A stretch of DNA of 64,000 bases, from contig NC_064036.1 in the NCBI RefSeq assembly GCF_932526225.1, forward strand, positions 6,827,519-6,891,518, in the 5' to 3' direction. Source of the DNA: Nematostella vectensis (taxonomy: Eukaryota > Cnidaria > Anthozoa > Actiniaria > Edwardsiidae). The notes beneath the pieces were generated by a model, which was given only the letters and a program-made list of their open reading frames with translations, did not search any database and was not told the DNA's origin. Below, one piece after another: positions 54,158-64,000 of the stretch. The position numbers were made by a program, and so were the translations under genes. Every line of letters begins with the position of its first letter. Within the stretch, counting starts at the first letter, position 1.

Positions 54158-54795
54158 AACGATTTTACACGTCTAAGCAAATACCCTTATTAAGTTCCGA
54201 GTGAAGAATGGAATAGTAGGACAGGCGCGTACACAGGGGGGTGCAGGGTGCGCGCGCACCCACCCTTGGCGGCAAAAGAATCTTCGAGTACCATGCATTT
54301 TCTATATGATTCCTATGACTGCGCACTCCCCCCCCTGAGCCAATCCTGGGTACGCGCCTGCAGGGGTTGGGGACACTGAGGGGCACAAAAAAAAAATGAA
54401 ATGCAGGCCCATACCAGGGGGTGCGAACACACACACACACACACACAACGGCGGAAAGTCCACTTTCGATTCTCAATAGACGTGCTATTTGTAGACAAAA
54501 CTATACTTGTAGACAAAACTGCACCCCCAGAAAGGTCTACTTTGGATTTCACCCCCCCCCCCCCCCCCCAAAGAAAAATCCTGGGTACGGGACTGAAATG
54601 GCCACTAAATGGCGTGGCTGTGCCTCCAATATCTTCTCCATTTTTTATCGTGCCCCCCCCCCCCCCACCCCAATATTTTGAGGTCTGCTGGTTGTGAACG
54701 AAATTTTAATTGATCCACGTAAGTAGGTGCACGCAACAATACACTAAGTCTAGAAAAGCCCTTAAAAATTAAGGGCCAGGGTTACCTGGAAAAGC

Positions 54796-55365
54796 AACTT
54801 TGCCTAAAGTGCGCATGCGTTTCGATCCATTTTCCTTTATTTTGATCACGAGGGGAGGCTACAAAGCACCGTTCATTCTGGCTCTAGAATCTCGGGTTCC
54901 ATTTTAAGCATGTGAATCCGAGCCAGAGATGGGATTCCTGTATGTGGTTGGCAGGAAAAACAGGAGGGGGCCTTGGGGTTTCGAGAAATATTAATCACAG
55001 GAAGCCCACAGAAAACCCACAGGAATCCCGAAAAACGCCAAGGACTAGGCGTTTGTACTAAAACAAGAGAACATAAGATAAGAGAGGGACACTTTGGTAT
55101 TACAACTTTGCTTAAAGTGCGCATGCGTTTCGATCCATTTTCCTTTATTTTGATATCACCAGGGGCGGCTACAAAGCACCGCTCATTCTGGCTCTAGAAT
55201 CTCGGGTTCGCGCATGTGAATCCGAGCCAGAGATGGGATTCCTGTATGTGTTTGGCGGGAAAAACAGAAGGGGGCCTTGGGGTTTCGAGGAAGCCCACAG
55301 AAAAATCCACAGGAATCCCGAAAAACAAGGACTAGGCGTTTGTACTAAAACAAGAGAGCATCTTA
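54796..55365. repeat. Two-copy direct duplication of about 307 bp
   Basis: AACTTTGCCTAAAGTGCGC at 54796 and AACTTTGCTTAAAGTGCGC at 55103 start two similar blocks that share the CATTCTGGCTCTAGAATC, GAGATGGGATTCCTGTATG and GGGGCCTTGGGGTTTCGAG segments. Between the copies sits ACATAAGATAAGAGAGGGAC, the start of the dispersed repeat at 9932. The right copy ends in the hairpin AAGAGAGCATCTTACGCTCT. Confidence 0.85.
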
Positions 55366-55890
55366 CGCTCTCTTGCTAATACCTATTAATTGGTACAATT
55401 TTTGTAACATTTGGTGAAGCATAAGACTGGAGGCGGGAGCCATTTATAAAAAAAAATCCAAGATTGCCGCTTTTTAATCATGTAAACTTAGTTTCTATGG
55501 TTTCAAAATAAATACTTTCTTTTCGCAAGAGATACTAACTTGACAAGTTTCATACATTCATGCCCAAACCCTTTGAAAATACATTATTTTATGTATATTG
55601 CCTTATAATTTTGAGAGCCCTGCCTTATATCCCCTGAGCTCAAAAAGAAATTGTGAAAAAAAGTTAATAAATAAATAAAAAATACAGTATATCCTGTGCT
55701 TTTATTTTCCTGGAAATCCTAGAGTCAGCCCTGCTTATGCGGTCTCATGGGTTGCACCATTTCTCTGATTGGCTTCCATGTGGGAAGCAGCCCTTCCTTA
55801 GGAACACGGCCTCCCCTTTTGACGGACCTAGCCCCACATCTGCAGACCCCTGTTTGACCCAGGGAGGGCGTGGATGACCCTTATAGCCAA

Positions 55891-58800
55891 TCAGAAACCA
55901 CGACCCCCTATAAGATGTAGGCCCATATGGCGACCTAGCCCTAGGGTTTTCAAGGCATTAATAGCGGAATGATATTCGAAATTTCCGTTATCATAAACTG
56001 CTACCAGCACAAGTGTATCATAGACGGGAGTTTGTTGATGAAAGCGGCGAGCTCGTCTCCAGCAAGCGATTGGTCGTGAGTATCGAAAACCGATCTTTTT
56101 ATCAGAGATCCGTTTATTGAAAACGCAGCAATGTTATGTCGTTTTCCCTGAAATTGTTAAAAAAAGGCTCGTCAGATTGACAAAATAGGTAAACTTAATT
56201 TATTTTTGACCTCCATGTACTAAGAAATTTACAAGAAAGTAATAAGTACTTACTTACTTACTTATCCCCATCTTCCCTAGTGGGAAATAGGGCCGCGACA
56301 CGGTGATGCCACTCTTGGCGGTCCTTTGCAACTTTTAGTGCCTCGCCCCAAGTCAATCTCATCTCTAGCAGCTCAGCCTGGATTGTTCTTCGCCAAGTTG
56401 TTTTAGGTCGTCCAGGCTTACGTTTCCCGATAGGAGTCCATAAGGCTGATGTCTTTGGGATACGTTCCTGTCCTATCCTGAGGACATGACCCAGCCACTT
56501 TAGCCGGCGGCGTTTTATCTCTTGGGTGATGTTATATGATCCCGTTTTACAGTAAAGATCTTCGTTGGATATTTTCCGAGGCCAAAAGAAACGGCATATC
56601 TTCCGCAGACACCCATTATGGAAGGCACTGATCTTGTCATGTTTGCCTTTACAACGCGCCAGCACTCAGATCCATAAAGGAGAACTGATTTCACGTTGCT
56701 GTTGTACAATCGTAGCTTGATCTTTAAGCTATACTGCTTGGACTTCCAGATGGGGTTAAGTCGTGCAAAGGTTCCACGTGCCTTACCTAGCCTTGATAGA
56801 ATGTCTTTTTTGTCTCCGTTATCCTTGCTAATGAGGCTGCCTAAGTAGGTAAATTCCTCCACCGACTAAAGCACTTTACCCTGGATGGTTATAGGCAAAG
56901 GATTCTTCAGATTAATCGGCATGACTTTGGTCTTGGTGGTATTGATGTGGAGCCCAGTTTGGCTGGAAAATTGTTCTAATCTATCGGTTTTCTCTTGCAG
57001 GTGGTCACTCCTTGAAGAAAGGACTGCCAGATCGTCGGCAAAATCTAAGTCTTCGAGGTGGGAGAAAAGAGTCCATTGTATCCCTCTGGTCTTTGTCTGA
57101 TGTTGTTTGTCGCATTATCCAGTCGATGGCCACTAAGAATAATATGGGTGAGAGGATGCATCCTTGTCGAACGCCAGAATTCACTGGAAATGGTTCTGAG
57201 GTGTTAGTGTTGTTGGTGATAACACTGCACTCAAAGTTGCTGTAGAACAGGTTGATAAGTGTGATGATCTTGTTGGGGATCCCATACGACTCCAAGATCT
57301 TCCAAAGAGTCTCCCGGTGTACACTGTCAAATGCCTTCCTAAAGTCTATAAAGTTGATGTACAGTGGGGCATTCCATTCCAGACACTGCTCGATGATGTT
57401 TCTCAGTGTGAAGATCTGATCTATACATCCTCGTCCCTTGCGGAATCCAGCCTGTGTCTCAGCCTGCTGTCAATGGCTGAGTCAATACGCTGGAGAAGAA
57501 TCTTACAAAATATCTTGCTTGGGATGGAGAGAAGAGTTATGCCACGCCAGTTGTCACAGTTTTGCAGGTTGCCTTTCTTTGGGAGTTTAATAATGAGACC
57601 TCTCGCCCATTCTCGTGGGATGACGTTTGAGTCCCAAATCTTGCTAAAGAGGTCAAGTAGCACAGTTGTGCTGGTGTCAAGGTCAGCTTGGAGCATCTCG
57701 GCATGGATGGAATCTATTCCGGGTGCTTTGCCATTCTTCATGATTCTGATGGCTTCTCTAACCTCTAAAGCAGTAGGCGGGCCTGTATCGATGTTAAAAA
57801 TGTCTTGCGGTGGTAAGGGATTCGCTGGCTCCTCTGGTTCAGGTTGGTTAAGAACTTCTTGGAAGTGCTGAACCCATCTGGCTGCTTGTTCACGCTCGGT
57901 GGTCAATGTAGAGCCGTCCTTAGCTTTAATTGGTGGTGATTGGTTAGTGTGGCTACCGCAAACCTGTTTAGTGATCTTATAAACGGTACTCAGCTCTCCT
58001 TTCATAGCAGCATCTTCGGCCTTGGAGGCCATCTCCTCGGTGAATGTTCTCTTGTCTTTTCTTGCACTCCTTTTCACTCTATCTTTGGATGCATGTGTGC
58101 GTTGGGCCTGTTCTTGTAGCCTGGCTGATTTGGTGTTGAGCATCCTAAGCTTGAGTTATTTGCGTTCGTCTATCTTCTTCCATGTCTCAGGTGATAACCA
58201 CTGCTTGCTGTTCTTCTTCTTGTAGCCTATTATGTCGACTGCAGCCTCGTTGTACACAGATTTGATCTTGTTCCATCTGGTTTCAACTGGGGTGTCTTCA
58301 GCATTGTCGGCAAGTGCCTGAAAGCGGTTCTTTACCTCTAGAACAAACTGCTTTTGAATCTTGGGACACTTAAGCTTGACGGCATCAAGTTGTTTCCTCT
58401 GCTGGACTTGCTTCTTTACCTTGCGAAGTTTCAGTTTCACTGATGTTACAACTAGGTTGTGGTCACTCGATGCATCGGCCCCTCGATACACTCTAACATT
58501 TAAAAGGGATCGTCGCCATTTTCCATTAATGATGATATGGTCAATCTGGTTGAGTGTTCTTCCATCTGGTGACCTCCAAGTGAGTTTGTGGATGTTCTTG
58601 TGGGGGAATATAGTACCTCCAATTACAAGGTCATTGTTGAGACAAAAATCTGCAAGTAGTTCGCTGTTGTTGTTCATTGTGCTACAGCCATACACGCCCA
58701 TAGCTCTCTCGTAGTTAGTATTGTCTGTTCCTACTTTGGCGTTCAAATCCCCAATAACAAGCAACATGTCGTGTCTGGGAACCCTAGATATTACTTGGGT

Positions 58801-61468
58801 TAAATGATCATACCAGTCGTCTTTTGCCTCGTCATCAGCTTCGTTTTTTGGTGCATAACACTGGATGATAGTAAGTTTACAGTGTTTGGAATCAAAGCGG
58901 GCTCTCAGTAATCGATCACTGATTGGCTCCCATTCTAACAAGGTGTTAACATATTTCTTAGCAACAATCAGGGCCACGCCGTTGGTGTGGGTGGTATCGT
59001 TGCCCGAGTACAAAATCACCGAGCCATCTGATGTTCGTTGGCGTCCAGATCCTGTCCAACGGCATTCGCTAATGCCAAGAATATCTAAATTATACCTACA
59101 CATTTCTTCCAATACCTGGGCTGTTTTGATGTTTCATACATGGTGCGGACATTCCATGCTCCAATTCTTATCCGTGCCTTGGGCCCGAGTAGACTATTCC
59201 TCGCAACTCTAACTTCCCCATTGGGGCTTTCATCAGAGTCGTTCATATTGCCACTGGTTACCTGGCTTAAGTCCACCCGCGGGCCGGTAGATGGTTGATT
59301 TGTCATCGTTGTCGTGGTTTCCGTAACAAATTGTTTTTTAAGGGGTGGGGGTGTTGGCCCCACGCCCAACCCCCAACCTGGAGGACCAAGGGATCACTCT
59401 TCGTCTGGCCCCTACCTTTCGACCTGTTCGGCATGGGTGGCCCTGCCAGGAGTAAAAATACAACCGCCGACATAGCTCTAGAGGTCATTGGGACATACAA
59501 ACCACTCCACCACGGTAAGGTGGTGATCCCAGCGGAGCGGAAGTAATAAGTAAGTCACTACTTACACTCAGACAATAGTCGATACCATCCACTACAAGTC
59601 TGGAGAGGTCGCCAAAGGACTTGGCATCTTTTGATCCCACGGAATACACTTCGACGCTCACATTCTTATCTGGGGATGATCAATGATGAAAATTTCTCTT
59701 AGTTATTGGTCGAATATCAAGATAGATGGAGTAGTCTCAAAACAAACAAAAAGGGATAATTTTTTCATGCCTTAGCAGGTGGTGCTCCTCTTCACCCTCC
59801 ACCTCCCCCTGGGTACGGGCCTGTACTGCCATGCAGTCTGATAAAGGCAGCATTGCCGAAAATTCGAGAAACGTACCCTCGTTTTCAAACAATTATATTT
59901 ACTTCACTCGTCAAGATAGATGGCTGGGCGGACTAACAGGAAGACAGATACAGGCAGACCACAGTTTGTACTCACGCAAAGTACAGTTTAGTCCAGTGTA
60001 CTTCTTTGAGCAAGACGAGCATCTGTCCTCATAGCCAGTGCGACATGCACGGTGTGGAGGCCAGGGCTCTCTTGTCAAGCATGGGTTCTATTGTTTAAAC
60101 AACAGAATATTCATACACCCTATTTACGAGCCTGGTAGAAACGACATCCTGAGGATACTAGGGAAACCTCATAACAACCCACAAAACCAGTCCCCCTCCC
60201 TCTCCCTTTTCATCTCTATCTGTCCTCCCACCTCCCCCAGTTTACCTGATATCCTTGATATATAAAGCCTGGCCTAGGAACGAGGTCTTGCGGATGATGG
60301 GGATTCCTAACACCACAAAATCACCCACCCCTTCCCCTCCCTTTTTATCTCTATCTTTTCCTCCCACCCCTCCCCAGTTTACCTAGTATCCTTGATATAT
60401 AAAGCCTTGCCTAGGAACGAGGTCTTGCGGATGATGGGGATTCCTAACACCACAAAATCACCCACCCCTTCCCCTCCTTTTTTATCTCTATCTTTTCCTC
60501 CCACCCCTCCCCAGTTTACCTAGTATCCTTGATATACAAAGCCTTGCCTAGGAACGAGGTCTTGCGGATGATGGGGATTCCTAACACCACAAAATCACCC
60601 ACCCCTTCCCCTCCTTTTTTATCTCTATCTTTTCCTCCCACCCCTCCCCAGTTTACCTAGTATCCTTGATATACAAAGCCTTGCCTAGGAACGAGGTCTT
60701 GCGGATGATGGGGATTCCTAACACCACAAAATCCCCCACCCCTTCCCCTCCCTTTTTATCTCTATCTTTTCCTCCCACCCCTCCCCAGTTTACCTGGTAT
60801 CCTTGATATATAAAGCCTTGCCTAGGAACGAGGTCTTGCGGATGATGGGGATTCCTAACACCACAACATCCCCCACCCCTTCCCCTCCCTTTTATCTCTA
60901 TCTTTTCCTCCCACCCCTCCCCAGTTTACCTGATATCCTTGATATATAAAGCCTGGCCTAGGAACGAGGTCTTGTGGATGATTGGGATTCCTAACACCAC
61001 AAAATCCCCCACCCCTTCCTCTCCCTTTTTATCTCTATCTTTTCCTCCCACCCCTCCCCAGTTTACCTGGTATCCTTGATATATAAAGCCTTGCCTAGGA
61101 ACGAGGTCTTGCGGATGATGGGGATTCCTAACACCACAACATCCCCCACCCCTCCCCCTCCTTGTTATCTCTATCTCTTCCTCCCAACTCCCCCAGTTTA
61201 CCTGGTATCCTTGATATATAAAGCCTTGCCTAGGAACGAGGTCTTGTGGATGCTGGGCGGCGTCGCTGCCACTTAACTCGCACATGTTCTGCTGATCATT
61301 TGCCCCCGGCCCATAGTTAGACGAGAAACAATCGTGTATCATGAAGCAATGAAAGCGGCAGTTGATCTCTGAGGTCAAGTTGGTCAAGCTGGTCAGCAGA
61401 TGTCCTTTAAACGCATGCCCAGGTTTAGGTGCCAAGTGTTCTAGCGTCCGGCAGGACGATTCCGACAG
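55891..61468 (-). CDS. Secreted-type PAN/Apple + EGF-like + ILEI domain protein, partial and possibly frameshifted
   Basis: Four exons join in phase: 61202-61468 (PAN/Apple: CRFHCFMIHDCFSSNYG, NMCELSGSDAAQHPQDL, PRQGFIYQGYQ), 59976-60087 (EGF-like: six Cys, ending KKYTGLNC), 59566-59669 (SVEVYSVGSKDAKSFGDLSR, VVDGIDYCLS) and an exon from 56147 (GKRHNIAAFSINGSLIKRSV, FDTHD, ELAAFINKLP). The last two together look like an ILEI domain (FAM3-type fold). In the phased frame the last exon meets TAG soon after INKLPS, while a frame one base off continues the domain (LVLVAVYDNGNFEYHSAINA, then LKTLGL) to 55891: a one-base deletion or a sequence error. Cysteine-rich extracellular modules imply a secreted or surface protein; signal-peptide exon not found upstream of 61468. 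Function unknown. Confidence 0.7.
56249..59540 (-). mobile_element. Decayed near-full-length non-LTR retrotransposon (RTE-like)
   Basis: Minus-strand order: APE-type endonuclease (IRIGAWNVRTMYETSK near 59200; DILGISECRWTGSGRQ, IGDLNAKVG, NQIDHIIING, DASSDHNLVV in 58156-59112), reverse transcriptase (NGKAPGIDSIHAEML, VIPREWARGLIIKLPKKGN, NWRGITLLSIPSKI in 57421-58143; SGVRQGCILSPILF in 57005-57295), then a C-terminal region with FTYLGSLIS and RRLKWLGHVLRI (56258-56862). It ends in a (TAAG)n tail. The frame is interrupted by one TAA (58156) and at least three frameshifts, so it is dead. A 12-bp duplication AAGTAATAAGTA flanks it (56237-56248 and 59541-59552). Clade is judged from resemblance to 'craniofacial development protein 2-like' RTE endonucleases. 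Confidence 0.9.
60220..61215. repeat. 137-bp tandem array carrying the PAN-exon splice donor
   Basis: Eight copies about 137 bp apart (CCTTGATATA at 60253, 60390, 60527, 60664, 60801, 60937, 61074, 61209). On the minus strand every unit contains codons for QDLVPRQGFIYQGYQ or a near variant, directly followed by the donor gtaaac, then a C/T-rich (as written) spacer. The copy at 61202 is the true exon end; seven copies follow it inside the intron. Copies differ by only a few bases, so the array is young or homogenised. Confidence 0.95.
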
Positions 61469-62160
61469 CTTTGAAATAAAACCACTTTTTTTATTTCTAC
61501 ATTTTTTTACTTTCTTTTTTACTGCCATTAGTAGCCTTGCCTACACAGTAAACTACCCAGTATCGGTTCGAGCAGGAATTAAATGCTTTTCCTTTTTAAC
61601 GGGCCTGGACTCTTTGTATATTTATTTCAAAATGTGTCAAATTCAAAATGAGCTTACCCCAGAGATGATGCGTAACCAAGACGAAATAGAGCGTCAAAAT
61701 GGCGGGAAAACAAAATCGAGCATTCATTTTCAATTTTAGAGAAATAAAGTCGCCGTACTCCGTTAGCTCTGTATTCGGTGAAGCTGGAGGCTCTTTGGTC
61801 TGGAGTGATTTCAGTAGCTATTTGATTGCCATTGTTTCTGTAACTTCGCGTCGAGAACAGGTGAACATTCAAATTGCTAAAGAAAAACAGTTATCGCGAT
61901 GCTATTTTGATTTTCATGTTTTAAGTATTAAAGTGTCTTGAGGTGGTAATCTCACACTTGACAATGGAAAAATGGTCGCAAGCTCAATCTCATTAAAATT
62001 ACTGTAGAAATATGTGCGCAATTTAGCAATGTTTCCCAAAAGCACCACACTTTCTTATGTTAATATAAATCATCTTTGCCCGCGTTCTCTTGACAGTCTC
62101 CATTGTCTTATTTTTCTCTTGTCTGGTGTACTCTGCCTTATTATACCAAATGGAGTTGGA
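61469..62160. other. Upstream of the PAN exon, no exon resolved
   Basis: Expected to hold the leader and signal-peptide exon of the PAN gene; none could be fixed. AATGGCGGGAAAAC (about 61697) resembles an E2F or YY1-type site. A plus frame 61699-61941 has no recognisable domain. Confidence 0.35.
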
Positions 62161-62163
62161 CTA

Positions 62164-62700
62164 AAGCCTAGTTTTCACTAGTGACGCAAGCATAAGCGCA
62201 AACGCAAGGGAGTTATTCAGCATCCTCGTTCCCAGGGTCTTCCCCTCGAATCCCTCCTTGCCCCTGGGGGTAGGGGAGGGTGGGAGCCTGGGAACGAGGA
62301 TGGTTATTCAGCTGTGAAACCAGTGGACGCAGCAATAAGCGCAAGCGCAAAATATCAAAAATTTTCCTTTTTCTTGTGCTTGCGCTTGTGCTTGCGTTTG
62401 GTTGTGTAAAGTGAAAACGAAACACAAGGAAGATAAAAGAATAGCAAATTGATTATTCCTGTCATGTGACTAAACTGGCCAATGAAATCCCGACCTCCCG
62501 TCTCATCTCTTTTACGAGATTGTGATAGTCTCCCTGATTTTTCCTTTCCTTCAGTAATTCTCTAATCCAAAAATGTTTGGTTTTACGTTTTGGGAGTTTG
62601 TTTTTACGCCTTTTTCTAAGAAGTAATATAATATCAGCAACAGCTGATGTCCGCATATTGAATCAAATGGTATGACCTGGCAGTAGTGAAAACTAAGTTT
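62164..62700. mobile_element. Probable MITE with GCGCAAGC-rich ends
   Basis: Left end GCCTAGTTTTCACTAGTGAC then GCAAGCATAAGCGCAAACGC; right side CAGTAGTGAAAACTAAG at about 62685. CGCTTGCG-type motifs recur on both strands. Exact termini uncertain. The 83-bp element below lies inside it. Confidence 0.45.
62221..62303. mobile_element. 83-bp hairpin MITE with perfect 8-bp duplication
   Basis: Inverted ends CATCCTCGTTCCCAGG and CCTGGGAACGAGGATGG; the inside is also largely self-complementary. Flanked by TTATTCAG on both sides (62213-62220 and 62304-62311). An 8-bp duplication suits hAT-type mobilisation. A related motif, GCCCTGGGAACGAAGTTGG, is at about 63633. Confidence 0.9.
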
Positions 62701-64000
62701 GTGCTTGCGCTTATCAACAACTCGTGTTCACTAAAAACAAAACCCTTGTGGTCCCTAGTCATATTTTTTTTGCCTATGTGTTGTGGTATAACCATCTCAG
62801 TAGATTTTGACTAGCAAGTTCTTGTGGCAACTTCACTGTTGTTGATATAGGAATCCCAATTTAATGGGTTCCCCTCCACACCAAACACATGATATGTATA
62901 CAGGTATTGTGGGGTAGGAGCCAATGGTATGAATATTAAAAATGAGATTATAAGGTTAGTGGCAGTTAGGTTGCAAGCATAGTTGATGTTAATGAAATTT
63001 AAATGATTATATAGTGGTAATAAGGGCGCTGTTAGCAATATAAAGCATTAGTATGAGATGTTATGCGGATTTTGGTGATAGTTTAATGTACTAGAGGACC
63101 TTTAATCTGTAAGAACAGCGACGTCGACTCTGATGCATAGTTTTGAGGGGTTAGCGTGGTCATAGTTTGTTATAAATTTAGGATGCGCATCGTTGGGTAT
63201 AGTATTTGGAATTTATTTTAATTGTTTACAAATCCCTCCTCTCCCACAAACCGACAATGTACAGCTATGTATAAGTAGAACTTTTGTAATACGTAAAAAG
63301 ACGCCTTCACCAATCTGTACAAAATATAAGTATAATATTTCGTTCTTATTTTATATAATGAAATTTTAGTGTAAACAATATATGACATCTTCTCTCCTAA
63401 CTACAAAATTTAGTTGTAAAAAAAAATATATATATATATATAATTTTTCGTTCTTACTTATTCGTTAATTATATATATGTCGATCTTTCTGAAATTTGAA
63501 TTTAAGTTGAAATAATTAATTTAATATAACTGTTTATGTGATACAGAACATATACTCCTTGTATGAATGATATTTCGTTCTTACCATATCCCAGGGCCAT
63601 TTCCCGTCGACCCAAATGACAGCAAAGGGATAGGGCCCTGGGAACGAAGTTGGTGTATATGCCCTGAAGAAGACGAAAATTTGGCAGAGTCGAATACCAG
63701 TTTTTGTGGTGTACAGAATAAAAATTGGGTATCCTGTGTATGTCTATTGATAAGTGTCCCGGGACCTGGGACCGATATTCTTATTTAGGGATCATTTTCA
63801 GACAGACTTTGGTGATGTAGCAGGTTTGAATAGGAAAAGACTTTTGTGAATTCTTCACGCCAAATTTACGTGTTTCAATGATTATTCGGTCTTATATGTT
63901 ACATTAGCGTGGCAGCTAGTCAATGTGTGCTACCGTTAAGAAGCAAAAGTAGTATAAACTCGTGATCAACACAATGCCAAACAAGCACAATAAACGGAAA
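62701..64000. other. AT-rich intergenic, no gene seen
   Basis: Low-complexity AT sequence with short (TA)n runs (63430-63442). Around 63585-63655 is a diverged palindromic repeat (CCCAGGGCC ... GGCCCTGGGAACG) related to the 83-bp element. No coding exon supported. Confidence 0.55.

Noticed and set aside
57317..57871. 184-codon plus frame
   Set aside because: Antisense shadow of the LINE reverse transcriptase.

Overview
This is intron-rich animal nuclear DNA, almost certainly from the sea anemone Nematostella vectensis or a very close relative. The best evidence is a minus-strand NF-kappaB gene whose spliced exons give an anthozoan-type Rel homology domain with cysteine at residue 67 of the DNA-recognition loop; Nematostella NF-kB is known to occur as Cys67 and Ser67 alleles. 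No database search was possible: species and orthology calls rest on protein sequence read by eye.

Layout. (1) 1-5.7 kb: 5' two-thirds of NF-kB (minus, 3' end outside the window) with a promoter holding a perfect kappaB site; its large intron carries an 18-bp minisatellite and a 671-bp inverted-repeat element. (2) 5.7-22 kb: a gene-poor repeat island with a 58-bp GC-rich minisatellite, two near-full-length hAT transposons in opposite orientation plus a truncated third, a 1.4-kb inverted-repeat element nested in an older repeat, and microsatellites. (3) 22-37 kb: a compact gene cluster: LHFPL2-like tetraspan (plus), SLC25A44 mitochondrial carrier (minus) head-to-head with SECISBP2 (plus), which converges on an intronless SERINC with a long unusual tail (minus). 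(4) 39-53.5 kb: a complete 33-coding-exon KIF23/MKLP1 kinesin (minus). (5) 53.5-64 kb: repeats, then a minus-strand secreted-type gene with PAN/Apple, EGF-like and ILEI modules, one intron of which holds a 3.3-kb decayed LINE with an intact target-site duplication; the last 2.5 kb is AT-rich with small MITEs.

The genes do not form one pathway; they are ordinary housekeeping, signalling and cell-division genes. The notable biology is structural. First, the two hAT copies have mismatched flanks that become two perfect 8-bp target duplications only if the 3.0 kb between them is flipped, and a minisatellite unit then reads through: the signature of an inversion by recombination between inverted transposons. 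Second, several tandem arrays inside genes (KIF23 at least twice, probably three times; PAN gene once) sit exactly across exon-intron junctions, so each repeat unit carries a copy of a real splice site plus the adjoining exon bases. I know of no described class of 'splice-junction minisatellites', and this is the pattern most worth following up.
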